Positions 1 through 10,483 of a stretch of DNA of 64,000 nt are shown here, piece after piece. The first letter of the stretch is position 1; the number at the start of each line of letters is the position of its first letter. Source of the DNA: Metaphire vulgaris (Eukaryota > Annelida > Clitellata > Crassiclitellata > Megascolecidae); NCBI GenBank assembly GCA_018105865.1, contig CM030847.1, positions 12,280,589 to 12,344,588 on the forward strand. The letters run 5' to 3'. The notes under the pieces are model-generated. The model was not told the DNA's origin. It saw only the letters and a program-made list of their open reading frames with translations, and made no database searches. Both the position numbers and the translations under genes were made by a program.

Positions 1-180
1 CGGAAATCCCCTCCTCTAGAATTCCTTGCTAGACAGCGTGTCGTCTGTTACTTCCTTTGGAGAGTTTGCTAGCAAACTAAAGACGTATTTATTTAATATC
101 TCGTTTCCACGTTCCTTGTAAAGCACCCTTGACTTTGGCTCATGCTAGGTTACGGCGCTATACAAATTGTCATGAACAAT
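1..180 (+). mobile_element. 3' end of an L2/CR1-like LINE (cut by window edge)
   Basis: The first 110 bases translate to the C-terminal end of the LINE ORF2 family seen elsewhere here (a GN-P-LWN-LP type segment, then KTYLFN). A short 3' untranslated tail follows, with the pattern AAAGCACCCTTG ... GGCGCTATACAAATTGTC that ends most LINEs in this window. The 5' part lies outside the window. Another LINE copy begins immediately after the tail. Confidence 0.7.
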
Positions 181-1735
181 AACTGGCCTCATTTTTGAGG
201 ACACTTATGTCGATCTCACTTGAAACCGGAAAATTCCCATCAGCTTGGAAGCACGCCATTGTGATTCCACATCTCAAGTGGCCGGGCCTGGATCAATCGG
301 ACGTATCCAACTACAGACCAGTATCCAACGTACCTTTCCTATCGAAGCTATTAGAAAGGATCGTTAACACGTTAACAAACAACTGGTCGCATTTCTGATC
401 TCAAATGGCCTGATGCCAAAAGATCAGTCAGCCTATCGACGGGGCCACTCTACGGAGACAGCTATCCTAAGGATCTTTAGCGACATCATCGATGCAATAA
501 CAAACGGGCATATCGCACTTCTATGCCTACTGGATCTCTTCACCCCGTTCGACACGGTGGACCACGAGATTCTGATTTGGCGGCTAGGCATCCTATGGTC
601 TGAAGGGCCTGTCCTTGTCTTGGATCAAGAGCTACCTTGCCAACCGAACACAGTCAGTCTGGTGGAACGATTGCATGTCTGACCGGCGTCATGTCTACCA
701 TGGAGTACCGCAAGGGTCGGTTTTAGGCCCTTTGCTTTTCATCTTATATATTGCTGACATCAGACAGATTATAGAAGCCTTTGGTCTGGAATCACATAGT
801 TACGCCGATGACGGACAGATATATTCCTCCTGCTTGCCGTCGGACACCGAATTATTACGGGCGCGAATTACCGAGTGCATATCAGCGATTACTATGTGGA
901 TGGTAGCGAATCAACTAGCCTTAAACCCTGGGAAGATGGAATTCCTATGGGTCTGCACTCCCAGAAGGCAGAATCTAATCAGTCGGACTCTGTTCGTAGT
1001 AGACGACGTCACTATTGTCCCGTCGCCGATGGTGTGTCTTTTGGGAGTTCTTATAGATGAGACGCTGTCCTTCGAAGCCCACATTAATAGCATGATCCGC
1101 TGCTGCCATTACCAACTGCGAAGAATTAAGACGATTTGACAGTATATACCAGCAGGTGCAGCAACACAGCTTGTTCGAGCACTAATACTGTCTAGGATTG
1201 GCTATTGTAATGGCATATTATTCGGTCTCCCAGATCGTCAGTTAAATTGCCTACAGTCGGTGCTAAATCTATCTGCTCAGCTGGTCTTTGGAAGCCGCTG
1301 GAATGAGCATATTAGCCTCTGTAGAGAGACCGCCTTCACTGGCTTCGAGTTCAGGAACACATTGCTTAAAAGCGCTGCTGGCTCACACACCGAGCTTTAC
1401 ACGACCCCTTCTGTCCTGACTACCTAGCCACGCTGGTACAAAGATCCACGGTGAATGAACGATGATCACAGCTACGGTCTGGAAGTCGGGTCCAGCTGCT
1501 TGTCCCTCCTCCACCCAAGACCTCTACGTTCGGTGAAAGATTGGTCACGCGAGGCAATCCGCTCCTATGGAACTCTTTGCCAGATTGCGTGACTAATTCT
1601 GACTCTGTCAGGACTTTTAGAAGGAATCTAAAAACACACTTATTTAACATCGGATATAAGTGCCATGTGTCAAAGCGCTTTTGTCTTTAGCCTAAGCTAT
1701 GTTTACTGCGCTATAAAAATTGTCTAATTAATAAT
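181..1735 (+). mobile_element. L2/CR1-like LINE, family A copy 1, 5' truncated and decayed
   Basis: The copy begins inside the reverse-transcriptase domain at a segment reading LA-FLRTLM and runs through the RT fingers and palm, the thumb-like region and the 3' tail. It is the same family as 57450-59193, which it follows almost codon for codon. Frameshifts fall near 390-410 and 600-620. A stop follows KTI near 1139, and the region after 1310 has lost frame. It ends in the shared 3' tail (GCGCTATAAAAATTGTC) and a short AAT-rich run. It was dead on arrival (5' truncation), then decayed. Confidence 0.85.
189..1139 (+). pseudogene. LINE reverse transcriptase, broken
   Basis: Three overlapping frames (195-398, 413-682, 615-1139) together give most of an RT domain. 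Visible landmarks are NYRPVSNVPFLSKLLERIVN, the AYRRGHSTETAIL block, the CLLDL motif with palm residues F-TVDHEIL, GVPQGSVLGPLLFILY, and the catalytic box SYADDG with both aspartates. A LALNPGK-EF block follows. The first palm box reads CLLDLFTPFDTVDH where other copies have CLLDLSAAFDTVDH. Established knowledge: these are the blocks of non-LTR retrotransposon RT. The gene is inactive. Confidence 0.85.
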
Positions 1736-1864
1736 AATACTCTATTTTAAAGTGAAATCCCATATCCGGAAAACAAGAATCAAAGGTCCTTTGACCAGAC
1801 ATGGTTTTAGTACAATTTCTAAAATCAAACTTTCTGGTCTTTTCGGAGACAGAAAAAAATAAAT

Positions 1865-1990
1865 ACTGTAACATCTAGATTATAATGCACACGGTTTACT
1901 GGGGTACAGATCAAAAGATGTTTATCATAAATATAATGCTCACCCTAAAATTGCTAAACTCAGTAACTATCTACTTGACCACCAGCAGAC
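1865..1990. repeat. Decayed TATAATGCAC-type dispersed repeat, left part
   Basis: This stretch (TTATAATGCAC, GGGGTACAGATCAAAAGATG, CATAAATATAATGC, ACTTGACCACCAGCAG) is a diverged paralogue of 7120-7255. Its right part resumes at 3031 after a 1.04-kb insertion. Similar decayed pieces occur near 3195, 7441, 14337, 42015 and 42755. The function and autonomous parent are unknown. Confidence 0.55.
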
Positions 1991-3030
1991 TTAATCCTTT
2001 AAAGAGGTTCACTGTTTTAAAACGGCAGTGGAGAATCATAGCTTACAGGGGAACGCCGTTTTAAAACGGCGCGCTAGATAAGCCTGTGTGTACCGCGGAC
2101 ATAAGATTTTTACATTTATCCAACGCGCCGATTTAGTTACCATCCATTCGATAGGCGGCAGCACCGTTTTCGATATTATTCACTATATATGCAAGATATA
2201 TTGACTGCGTAACGACCAAGGCTGGAAAATGTATAGGAAAAATCTTCAGCCGGAGGCTAGAAAAATCATAACTACGCCAAATATGGTCCGATCTTCAAAA
2301 TTTTTGCACTATTCTGTTCCAATTACACTCCTCTAAAACTCTCTCACTCACAGTTGGGGGGTCACCGCTGAAAATTATTTTTTATTGAGCTTTGAAATTT
2401 TTTTGTCGGAGATGGTCCGATTTTGGGTGTAGAGTGGACCTTACCCCCCCAAATTTTTTTTGCATGCATGGTTCAAAAGACCAATAAAAATGCTCAACAA
2501 TGGTGCAAACCGCATCTTTCTAGCTTCTATATAGCCTGAAATATACTGAGTTGTTCGGTTTTTCACATTGAAAATCCGTTCGCGTAATTGTCATTTCAGC
2601 GAGCAAAAGGTACTAGGGTATGAAACTTCATAACTACCCCAAATATGGTCCAATCTTCAAACTTTTTGCACTATTCTGTTCCAATTACACTCCTCTAAAA
2701 CTCTCTCACTAACATTTGGGGGTTTACCGCTGAAGACGTTTTGCTAATGACCTTTGATCAAAATTTGAACAAAATGTTGGGGAGGGGTCCGATTTTAGGG
2801 TGTAGAGTGGTCCCTACCCCCAACTTTTTTCTTTTGGCATGGATGGATAGAAAGAGCAATAAAAATGCTCAACAACGGTGCAAACAGCATCTTTCTAGCT
2901 TCTATATAGCCTGAAATATAGTCAGTTTATAACGTATATGTTCACGTTTTCATAAGAACGCCTTTTCAAAAAATTAATTCCCCCATGGGGGGATGACTTA
3001 ACAAATTTAATTCCCACTTTGAAAGGTTAA
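1991..3030 (+). mobile_element. TTAA-flanked two-module element, copy a
   Basis: TTAA lies at both ends (1991-1994 and 3027-3030). The ends are short and imperfectly inverted: TCCTTTAAAG at the left, CTTTGAAAGG at the right. Just inside the left end are palindromic GCCGTTTTAAAACGGC blocks, then the conserved segment CCATCCATTCGATAG. Two diverged tandem modules follow, each starting near AAAATCATAACTACGCC or CTTCATAACTACCCC and ending in CTTCTATATAGCCTGAAATA. There is no ORF. It behaves like a non-autonomous piggyBac-type element. The matching empty site is at 7233-7275. Confidence 0.8.
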
Positions 3031-3577
3031 TTATTGTTGACAGAACTTTTGCTCAAAAAGATGGAGGCTATTCAGATACAATTCCAAGCATGCTAGCTGT
3101 GCATGTTTATACTGCATAAATATCTTTAATAATAATTAATCTTCAGTTTAAATAAGCTGCCAAGAATTTGTAACATTAGTATTATTACTTAGCATAAAAT
3201 CTTGAGTATAGTGTGCAGAGCAGTAAAATGTGTACAGCTTTCCGGGATTCATGAAACTTGATTATGTCTTTTGTGCACACTTAAATTTTTACACTCAACA
3301 ATCTTATAATATGCCATGAAATGTCTGCTTCATATTCAATCGTTAGACTAACAGATTCACTTTCATACCTGTTCCATAATAAGTTCTTTTTTGATAGCTG
3401 GGGTATCCAAGACAGCTAGTTGGTCAAGATAATACTGCAGTTCAATTAGTGCAGGTATCTGATCAATCAGTATTTCAGTTAGATAAGGTCTGAGCTACAA
3501 AATCAATTACAACATGCTAGAAACAGAAAAACCTAAGTATCTTTAAAATTACAGAAATGAAAGAGGCAATAGCAGCA
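3031..3577. other. No gene seen; unclassified AT-rich DNA
   Basis: The first 40 bases continue the repeat interrupted by the preceding insertion. Around 3195-3250 there is a weak match to the same TATAGTGTGC-type decayed repeat. Otherwise I see no coding or structural feature. Confidence 0.5.
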
Positions 3578-3585
3578 TTTGAAAA

Positions 3586-3925
3586 CAGGCCCGCCGGAAC
3601 GAATTTTGGTCAAGGGGTGCAGATTTTTTCGAAGTGAAATTTTCTCTTTCAAATCCTTGACAAGCAAAAAAAAGGTCTTCAATGCTAGAATTTACCTTCA
3701 AAATAAGCTTGACAAGCAAAAAAAGATCTTCAACACTAGAATTTACCTTCAAAATAGCTTGACAAGCAAAAAAGGTCGTCTGTACACTCTGCACCCCCTG
3801 TTTTCAGGATTCAGGGGGTTGCAGAGGGGTGCAGACCATCCTCTTTCCAGGGGGTGCATTGCACCCCCTGAATTTTTCCAGGGGGTGCAGCTGCACCCCC
3901 TGCACCTCCACTTCGGGTGTGCCTG
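3586..3925 (+). mobile_element. Short non-autonomous hAT element, family F1 copy 1
   Basis: Terminal inverted repeats start CAGGCCCGCC at the left and end GGTGTGCCTG at the right. The element is flanked by a perfect 8-bp target duplication TTTGAAAA (3578-3585 and 3926-3933). The interior holds a doubled 50-bp unit (GACAAGCAAAAAA ... TTTACCTTCAAAATA) and a GC-rich block of alternating GCACCCCCTG and CAGGGGGTGC that can fold back. The reverse-oriented relative at 30911-31209 has only one 50-bp unit. It has no transposase. Confidence 0.9.
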
Positions 3926-4515
3926 TTTGAAAACCATTTTATGACATTAAAATACTCAGTACATCATCACAATATGAGATGATTGGATATAATGAAAAGA
4001 TTTTGGTGACTGGGTCATGGACTGTATGTCATTAAATATAGGTAGGAAATGTCCACTAGGGTGGAGTGAAAAAAACTTTTTTTGGGAATTTTTAATTCCA
4101 ATAGTGATCAAAAGTTGCCTATGATAGCGCACAAGTACTGCAAGAAATCTGGCAGTCTCATGTTGACATCTTTTGCCCTCTACCAGACGATTTAAAGACG
4201 GATGTAGGGAAAGTATTGGGAAAAAACATTAAAATTGTAATTAAGGAATCCAATACCTAATAAAAGTTGCATAACAACATATAGATAAAAAGTGACAAAT
4301 ATGAGCTTGATATGTATACATCTTCTACCCTCTACCGAGTCAGTTACATTATTAATATGCGAAAGTAAGAATTTTTTATATATCTACAAAGAGTGAACGT
4401 GAACACTGAACAACATTAATACTTATTGTAATACGTCTGCTTAAACTATGTAAATTGGTGTGGTCTATTCACTGTAATCACAGATAGCGCTGGACCAAAG
4501 TTATATTCAGAATAT

Positions 4516-6045
4516 TCACATTAGTTTGCATTGGAAATGAAATTGTTTAGTAACGAAATCACGCTTTGTTGTGAATGCTGACATTGTCTTCCTAGCTTCA
4601 AATTTTGCTCGGACTAATCCGTCTCTTGCATGTTGTCCAACAACCGTCAATGCTGACTCTGTAACGGCCTTAACAGACCTCTCGAAAGCTTGAGTATGGC
4701 AAGGAAAGCGAAGGAATTCAATTGCTGATTTGTCGGCATTGTTGAACAACAATTGTTCCAGTTCGTCATCACTTATGACCTTCGTTAGAGGCGGCTCAGT
4801 AATTTCACATGACTGCCAATCAATTAATTCCGTATAATCGGATGCATTAAATCGCAGACTAGGAGGTTGAAATATGCGAACTCCTCTGTCTGGCTTCTTG
4901 CACGATCGAGCCTTCATTATCCGTCTCAGTCCCAATTCTCGAATTGCTTTTCGCTCATCCATGATCATTGAGAGAAGTAAATTTTCAGGATGAGCATAGA
5001 AGGCGTTTCTCTCAATGACCGGATCAACTATCGACTTCAAATCATGAGGCAAATATTGCGATTTGTTAACGAGCATCCACAGATGCTTTGCACCATCTTT
5101 GCCGGACGGGTTGCACTTTACTGCAAACCAAACAGGGGCGTAGACCTTCAATACGTACTCTGTGATTGTCGAGAGAGACTTGCTTGGTTCCTTGGTGGCT
5201 ATGTACAGCCGTAGTAATCTGCTAGCTAGAGTCAACCAACGAGACATTACGAGTTTTCCCGGACTTTGATTCAACAGTGCTTCATCGCATGAACCACTAC
5301 TGAGAGCTCGACGCATGTCGTACAAGTATCTCTGATCTGTGCTGAGATTCTGCAAAACAGAGTCAGGTAGCACTTGTAAATCGCATTCAAATTCCTTGAA
5401 CTGAACCATTGGCATATTCTCACATCGTTGAAGTTGTTGTCCAAGTGGGCCTGAAAAACTGCGTGGTCCTGTAGTAATGCCGTCAAGATGCTCGAACAGG
5501 TGACGTAGTGGCAGCTCGTTGCCATGCAATAGGCATATGAACCAGTGTAGTGGACGCTTCAGGTGTACTTCTAACAATCGGATGATACCACCCTTATGGC
5601 CTGTGTTAACTGCCGTTCCATCGCAACCTATGGCTGCCAATGATTGGATGCTTATCTTTCTTTCTTCTAAAAAATCTGATATGCCCTTCTGTATACACAC
5701 AGCATTGCCACGCACTGGAGCAATATGTCCCAGATAGTTTGAGTTGGGTTCTTCAATCAGCACTATGTGCTCTTCAAAAACAGTCCAGCGATGCAGCTTA
5801 CCTCCAACCTCTTTCTGCATTAGGGTCTTGTCTTTTCTGCCATCAAAGTACAAACCACGAAGATTCGTGGTTCTGCTTGCAAACTCTTCACTAAGCCGTT
5901 TTCTTTCTCTTCGAAGTTTTGATCGGTCAATAACTTCAGATTTATCGCCAGGTGTTACCATTCCAAAGTCTGTAAGTATGCTTGATGCAATGTCTGCTGC
6001 AGCTCTATCAGATATTCCATATCTTTCTGCAGCTTCAAACTGCAA
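4516..6045 (-). CDS. Transposase-like protein (RNase H-fold, hAT-like), 5' part missing
   Basis: An uninterrupted frame of 509 codons is the longest in the window. Candidate catalytic residues fit a DD...E layout: FDGRKD (D about residue 68), IGCDGTAVNTGHKGG (D about 142), and PCHTQAFERSVK near the C-terminus (E about 455). CLLH (about 171-174) may be the C..H motif seen in hAT insertions. The frame starts at a TTG only because of how it was delimited. It stays open about 56 bases further upstream to the insertion at 6102. Beyond that insertion, the sequence at 6718-6735 reads on the minus strand as a pyrimidine-rich tract ending in CAG, a plausible splice acceptor, so a 5' exon may exist or have been lost. 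No N-terminal BED-type zinc finger is visible. The sequence resembles a widespread uncharacterised animal family; assignment to hAT rests on the flanking element's duplication and repeat ends. Activity is unproven. Confidence 0.7.
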   Translation of the reverse strand: MQFEAAERYGISDRAAADIASSILTDFGMVTPGDKSEVIDRSKLRRERKRLSEEFASRTTNLRGLYFDGRKDKTLMQKEVGGKLHRWTVFEEHIVLIEEPNSNYLGHIAPVRGNAVCIQKGISDFLEERKISIQSLAAIGCDGTAVNTGHKGGIIRLLEVHLKRPLHWFICLLHGNELPLRHLFEHLDGITTGPRSFSGPLGQQLQRCENMPMVQFKEFECDLQVLPDSVLQNLSTDQRYLYDMRRALSSGSCDEALLNQSPGKLVMSRWLTLASRLLRLYIATKEPSKSLSTITEYVLKVYAPVWFAVKCNPSGKDGAKHLWMLVNKSQYLPHDLKSIVDPVIERNAFYAHPENLLLSMIMDERKAIRELGLRRIMKARSCKKPDRGVRIFQPPSLRFNASDYTELIDWQSCEITEPPLTKVISDDELEQLLFNNADKSAIEFLRFPCHTQAFERSVKAVTESALTVVGQHARDGLVRAKFEARKTMSAFTTKRDFVTKQFHFQCKLM

Positions 6046-6101
6046 ATATTGGACAGTCCGGCGCTTTTCTCCGACTACTTTCAGCCATAATAATTCCGCA
6101 T

Positions 6102-6717
6102 TACCGTATATACTCGAGATAAAGTCGATCCGAGTATAAGTCGACCCCTAGATTTTGGGTATATGAAGGTGTCTAAAGCCATTGACCCGGGAATAAGTCG
6201 AAGTGACGTCATCGCGGCGAACCCTCTTGAGGTGATAGTGAGAGTCGGAAAAATGGCGGACGCGAAGTGGGCATGTGGCGGCAGCGGCGCCATTGTTTTG
6301 ATTGAAAAACTGCGTTTTAGCTTTGAACTATCGAGAAACTGAACGATTTAGACATTCCCAGATTGATTCCTGACGATTAAGAAAATTTTAAACCTGCTAT
6401 TCGCTCATTCTTGACAATATAAAAGTCTTAATTACCGGTAATCTTGAATTTTTTGTATTTATGTAGCGCTAATGTTTAATTAATATTTATGTGGCGCCTA
6501 TAAATTACCAATCTTAAAAGCGCTGATGTGAACTTTTATTTAGATGCCGTAGCGTATGTTGAAAATAATTACGCAGTTAGCTAAATTAATTATTTTTGAC
6601 ATTCTATGTATGGAAACTTTACCCAACAGTTAGTGCCTCAAGTATAAGTCGAGGTCAGGATATATAACCTGTGAATTGGCCTTAAATTTCTTGACTTTAT
6701 TACGAATATATACGGTA
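6102..6717 (+). mobile_element. TA-flanked MITE (TACCGTATATAC family), copy 1
   Basis: The ends are TACCGTATATACTCG and its inverse (CGAATATATACGGTA). The subterminal segment AAAGTCGATCCGAGTATAAG is echoed near the far end (AGTATAAGTCGAGG). The length is 616 bp, with a TA at each edge consistent with a Tc1/mariner-like TA duplication. A second, inverted copy lies at 21379-21996. It sits just upstream of the open transposase frame and therefore postdates the hAT element. Confidence 0.8.
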
Positions 6718-7089
6718 ACTGATAAAAACAATAATTAGCAGGGCATCGTCTTCAACTAGGCCACTGTAGTCGTGCGCGACATATATTTGCAAAATCGTGG
6801 CTAATGCACAGTAGTAAAAATAGACTTATGTAATGTCAATATGAAATGTTGCAATCGAAAATGGCTTAAAATCTCAAAAAAATCAATATGGCGTCTTTAA
6901 ATCGTCCGGTAGAGGGCAGAAGACGTCAACATGAGACTGCCAAATTCCTTGCAGTACTTGTGCGCTATCAAAGGCAACTTTTGATCACTATTGGAATTAA
7001 AAATTCCAAAAAAAGTTTTTTTCACTCCACCCTAATGTCCATGCTGACACCATATATAACCTGGATTGAATAAATAAAATATAACAAAG

Positions 7090-7300
7090 TATACTAAAGT
7101 ATATACCATAAAATCCCGAGTATAGTGCGCACAGGAGTATAATGCACGTCTTTCTGGGGTGCAGATCAAAAGTTAAATCGATTTTCATGAATATAAGGCA
7201 CAGTCATAAAACTCTACTTTCGGTAGCATTTTACTTGACTACCAGTAGCTTAATTATTGCTGCCAGAACTGTGAATGTTGCAAATGTCAAGAGATTTGCT
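7090..7300. repeat. Decayed TATAATGCAC-type repeat carrying an empty TTAA site
   Basis: CCATAAAATCCCGAGTATAG, then GTATAATGCACG and CTTGACTACCAGTAGCTTAATTATTGCTGCC, is the uninterrupted paralogue of 1865-1990 plus 3031-3060. TTAA at 7250-7253 is the position at which the 1.04-kb element sits in the other copy. A 45-bp piece (AAAGTTAAATCGATTTTCAT and onward) is repeated again at 7447-7490. Confidence 0.6.
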
Positions 7301-7955
7301 GGTAGAAGTTCCTGAGCCTGTGTTTACTGTAATGAATGGGGGGTATCTGTACCCTTGTATTATATTAAACAGAGATTCCACTGTTAGACTCATTAATTAT
7401 AGGCAGAGTAGGGATACAGTGACACCTGACTTTGTTTAACTGAGCAAAAGTTAAATCGATTTTCATGAATATAAGGCACAGTCATAAAATCACAGCAGTA
7501 AAGTTGTTAACACCACCTGCATAGTGGTTCCAAGTTGTCATCTCCCTTTCCTCTCCCTCTCCCTGCAAATACTTTCCTTCTGACAGCAGGCACTTTTAGA
7601 CTATAATAGACTACCATAAGCTGTCAATAAAAAGTCTTTAATGTGATTCACATTGTCGTCCCTGTCACGCTTTGCCATCTTCTTACAAATTTTCTCTCTC
7701 CATTTCTCTCCATCCCTCTCTCTTTCATTAATGCCACCTGCTTTATCATTCAAATGATACACTAAACGCTAAGGAAAGTGCCGATAAAATTAAGTCTTTG
7801 GGGAAAATGAAAAAAACTTTAATTTTGGTATTATATGAAAATATGAATATAATACGTACAGTCGTACACATAACTTTATGGAAAATTCTGAGTTTCAAAA
7901 GTGCATACTATACACTAAATTTCACGATATATTAAAATAAATCTGGAATGACATC
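7300..7955. other. No gene seen
   Basis: The stretch holds CT-rich runs (7540-7565 and 7690-7730) and the short duplicated piece at 7447-7490. I find no convincing ORF, RNA gene or terminal repeat. Confidence 0.5.
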
Positions 7956-7959
7956 GGCT

Positions 7960-8115
7960 GCTCAGATCTGGCAGTCAAGTCAAACTGCTAGTGCCTCCTC
8001 CTACGTCTAAAACAGCCAAGCTCAGGTACAGGTCAATTACACGGGGCAATCCAGACCTGTGGAACTCACTACCGGACTATGTTGTGAACTCTGACTCTCT
8101 CGGACTTTTTCTAAG
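7960..8115 (+). pseudogene. L2/CR1-like LINE ORF2, C-terminal fragment
   Basis: In one frame this reads LRSGSQVKLLVPPP, then AKLRYRS-TRGNP-LWNSLPDYV, the conserved C-terminal block of the LINE family here (compare LVPPPSKT ... RGNPLLWNSLPD at 58940-59040). The match fades after about 8115, and the usual 3' tail is not recognisable. Confidence 0.7.
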
Positions 8116-9311
8116 TACTGCATATACTCACGGATAGGTTGATATCGCAGATAATTCTACCCCATTTTTAGGTAAAAGGTTGAAGTGTTTGTTGTTCACC
8201 GAGTGCTTGATGATCAGCGGCACAAGGGAGGGGAGGGAACGGCCAAGGAAGGTACTTGGCCAAAGTATGCCTTAATCGCTATGTGAATCCGATTCCTAAG
8301 CAGTGCCTGAGCGGACCTTGGCGTTAGTCACAGCTGTCTAAACTATGGCCCACTAGACAGTGCAGCTTCAGGTAGGTATGCTGTTCCCAGATTTTTAGAA
8401 GACAGGAAGATAGTGCAACTTTTCATTGTCATCATTATTATTGTTACCATCACCATCATGTTATCATGCTCTATTTTCAATAGGTTCCTTGCTACAATGG
8501 CATCACTTTTGTCTGTCTTGTGTTTTTTTGCTTCCAGGTAGAATATTTGCAGTCAAGCATTTTCACTTTTGGTCTTTCTTGCAGTTTCTTTCCTTCCAAT
8601 GCTCTTCTAGGTAGAGTCCTGTCATAAAATATGTCCTATCTAATTCCATTGTCTGCATCCAATCATTTTGATAAAGCATCTATTTCCTTCATGCTAAGGG
8701 CCTTTCCTTCATTCAAAATCTGTTCAGTCCAACCGGTGTTTTCCATCCGTCTCCAATTCCATATCACACATGCTTCTAATGTCCTCTTGTTCTAAAAACT
8801 TCTTCCTCCTAAGCAACAAAATGAGTAAGACAAATTATTGTAACAACTGATAGTCTGATATACTATGCAGTCTGAGGCAGGCTTTTACAATATCTAAGGC
8901 ATTAACATGATTACTTACAACAAATGGACCTTAACCCCTGTAACTCCATGAAATATTTTTCACATCATTGCCATGGCAGCCATTTAAAAAATAAATATTA
9001 CTTTCACTGGCAGTTTTAAAAACTACCTGAAACCTAATAAAAAAAAGTAATCAAAAGTACATGGAAATGACTTCCCGTAATTGGCTTTGGTGTTATATAA
9101 CTCAAAGCATGGAGCTGGACATTAAAGTACATCAGATCTTGGTTGACATCAGCTCACTTTCTCAACCTTGCATATGGTTTGTGAAGAGACCTTACAACAG
9201 GGCCTGGTTTGACCTGTGCTGGGCTTTTGCAGATTAAGTATTTGGGCCTCCAAGGATGGAGGATGTAGCTGTAAATACAAAAAATATCCTTTGTGACTGC
9301 TGAAGCCCCAC

Positions 9312-9313
<2 letters not shown>
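8116..9313. other. No firm feature; possible faint LINE remnants
   Basis: The segment 8620-8830 has a faint resemblance, on the minus strand, to the charged C-terminal region of RTE-like LINEs. The match is too weak to call. The rest shows no coding, terminal-repeat or RNA signal. Confidence 0.35.
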
Positions 9314-9363
<50 letters not shown>

Positions 9364-9440
9364 ACAATTTATATAGCGCCGTACGCATGGCGTCTACCAA
9401 AGTCAAAGGCGCTGTACATATTTAGCATTCATAAGAAGTC
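9314..9440 (-). mobile_element. LINE 3' tail on the minus strand with (AAT)n tail
   Basis: An ATT microsatellite (9314-9360) is followed by GACAATTTATATAGCGCCGT and TCAAAGGCGCTGTACA. Read in reverse this is the shared LINE 3' module (GCGCT... GCGCYATATAAATTGTC) with an AAT tail. Upstream coding sequence is not recognised, so this is a very short 5'-truncated copy or the remnant of one. Confidence 0.6.
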
Positions 9441-9624
9441 GCAAGACTTTACAGATGCCTGGTGCCGGCCCTGCCTTGCTACTGTTGCTCTGCATGGCTT
9501 TTGGTTGTGTTGACAATATAAGTTCTAAAATTGGGCTAGTAATAAACAATCCAATGTAATCCAGGGCATAATTCATAAATAAATAAAATGTATTAAATAA
9601 ACTAAACAATAAAAGCAAAGAATA

Positions 9625-10325
9625 TGGCATGGAAATAAATTTAAAGAAAACAAAGACAATGATCATAAGCAAAAAGAGAAACATAAAGCACAAAATTTTA
9701 ATAGAAAATACTGAATTAGAACAAGTTAAGGAGTACAAATATCTTGGGAATTTATATAACAGAAGATGGTCGATGCGAACGAGACATAAAAGCTAGAATC
9801 GCCACGGCCAAGGAAGCATTCTGGAAACAAAAAGAACTCCTAAGGAGAAACTTAGGATTAGCAACAAAGAAGAGAATATTGAGATGTTATGTAACATCTG
9901 TGTTCATGTATCCTTGTGAAGGCTGGACAATAACAAAAACTCTGCAAAATAAAATTGATGCATTTGAAATGTGGTGTTTCAGAAGGATGCTAAAATCAGT
10001 TGGAAAGATAAAATAACTAATGAAGAATGTTTGAAGTGAATGGAAAACAGAAAGACCCTGATGAAAGAGATTGCTAAAAGGAAAACACAGTATGCTGGAT
10101 AATGAGAGGATCATGCACACAGCAAGCTCTAAATGTCTTGGAAGGGAAATATGAAGGAAAAGCAACTAAATGACGACCATGAAGAACATGGTTAGACGAC
10201 ATAAAAAGCTGGACTGGCATAGAAAATTATGGGGAAATGAAAAGATTAGCTGAAGACCGAGACAAATGGAGACAAATCGTGACTGCCAACCTTCGAACTG
10301 AAGACGGCACACCATGATGATGATG
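9625..10325 (+). pseudogene. RTE-like LINE, RT C-terminal region and 3' end
   Basis: Frames reading EYGMEINLKKTKTM, then EYKYLG, I-EDGR-ERDIKARIATAK, and LG-ATKKRILRCYVTSVFMYPCEGWTITK give the segment after the catalytic box of RTE-type reverse transcriptases. It continues, with frameshifts, through the Q-LN-LEG-R and WLDDIKSWTG type C-terminus. The piece ends with an ATGATGATGATGA run typical of RTE 3' tails. Frameshifts near 9745 and 10010 make it a pseudogene. Confidence 0.8.
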
Positions 10326-10483
10326 AGTTCATGTCCAAAACAGCTGCCTTATGCTCTGCAGACCCAAAACACAGCCTCAAAAATTGATGACACAACTGAT
10401 TGTACCAAGCAAATTCCAAACTGACATCATAGGATACAGTTCAGTGCTATCATTGACATCAAACTCACTCTTATAAATCACTA

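Larger units (their letters stand above)
4057..7034 (-). mobile_element. hAT-type DNA transposon with long inverted repeats and internal transposase-like ORF
   Basis: Inverted repeats of about 144 bp (4057-4200 against 6890-7034) begin TAGGGTGGAGTG and differ at only about half a dozen positions by eye. The flanks ATGTCCAC (4049-4056) and ATGTCCAT (7035-7042) are an 8-bp target duplication with one change, fitting the hAT preference nTnnnnAn. The element is 2,978 bp, of which 616 bp (6102-6717) is a later insertion. The minus strand codes for a transposase-like protein. The near-identical repeats and open frame suggest a fairly recent arrival. Confidence 0.85.

Noticed and set aside
3579..3944. 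Small proteins rich in cysteine, histidine and proline (GVQLHPLHLHFG type)
   Set aside because: They are translations of the GC-rich fold-back block of a short hAT element, and equivalent frames appear on the opposite strand.
4990..6139. Plus-strand frames at 4990-5214, 5519-5737, 5640-5894 and 5744-6139
   Set aside because: They are antisense shadows of the minus-strand transposase-like gene, with low-complexity content and no family motif.
8620..8830. RTE-like LINE fragment on the minus strand
   Set aside because: Only charged-residue similarity with no diagnostic block; too weak to annotate as a gene relic.
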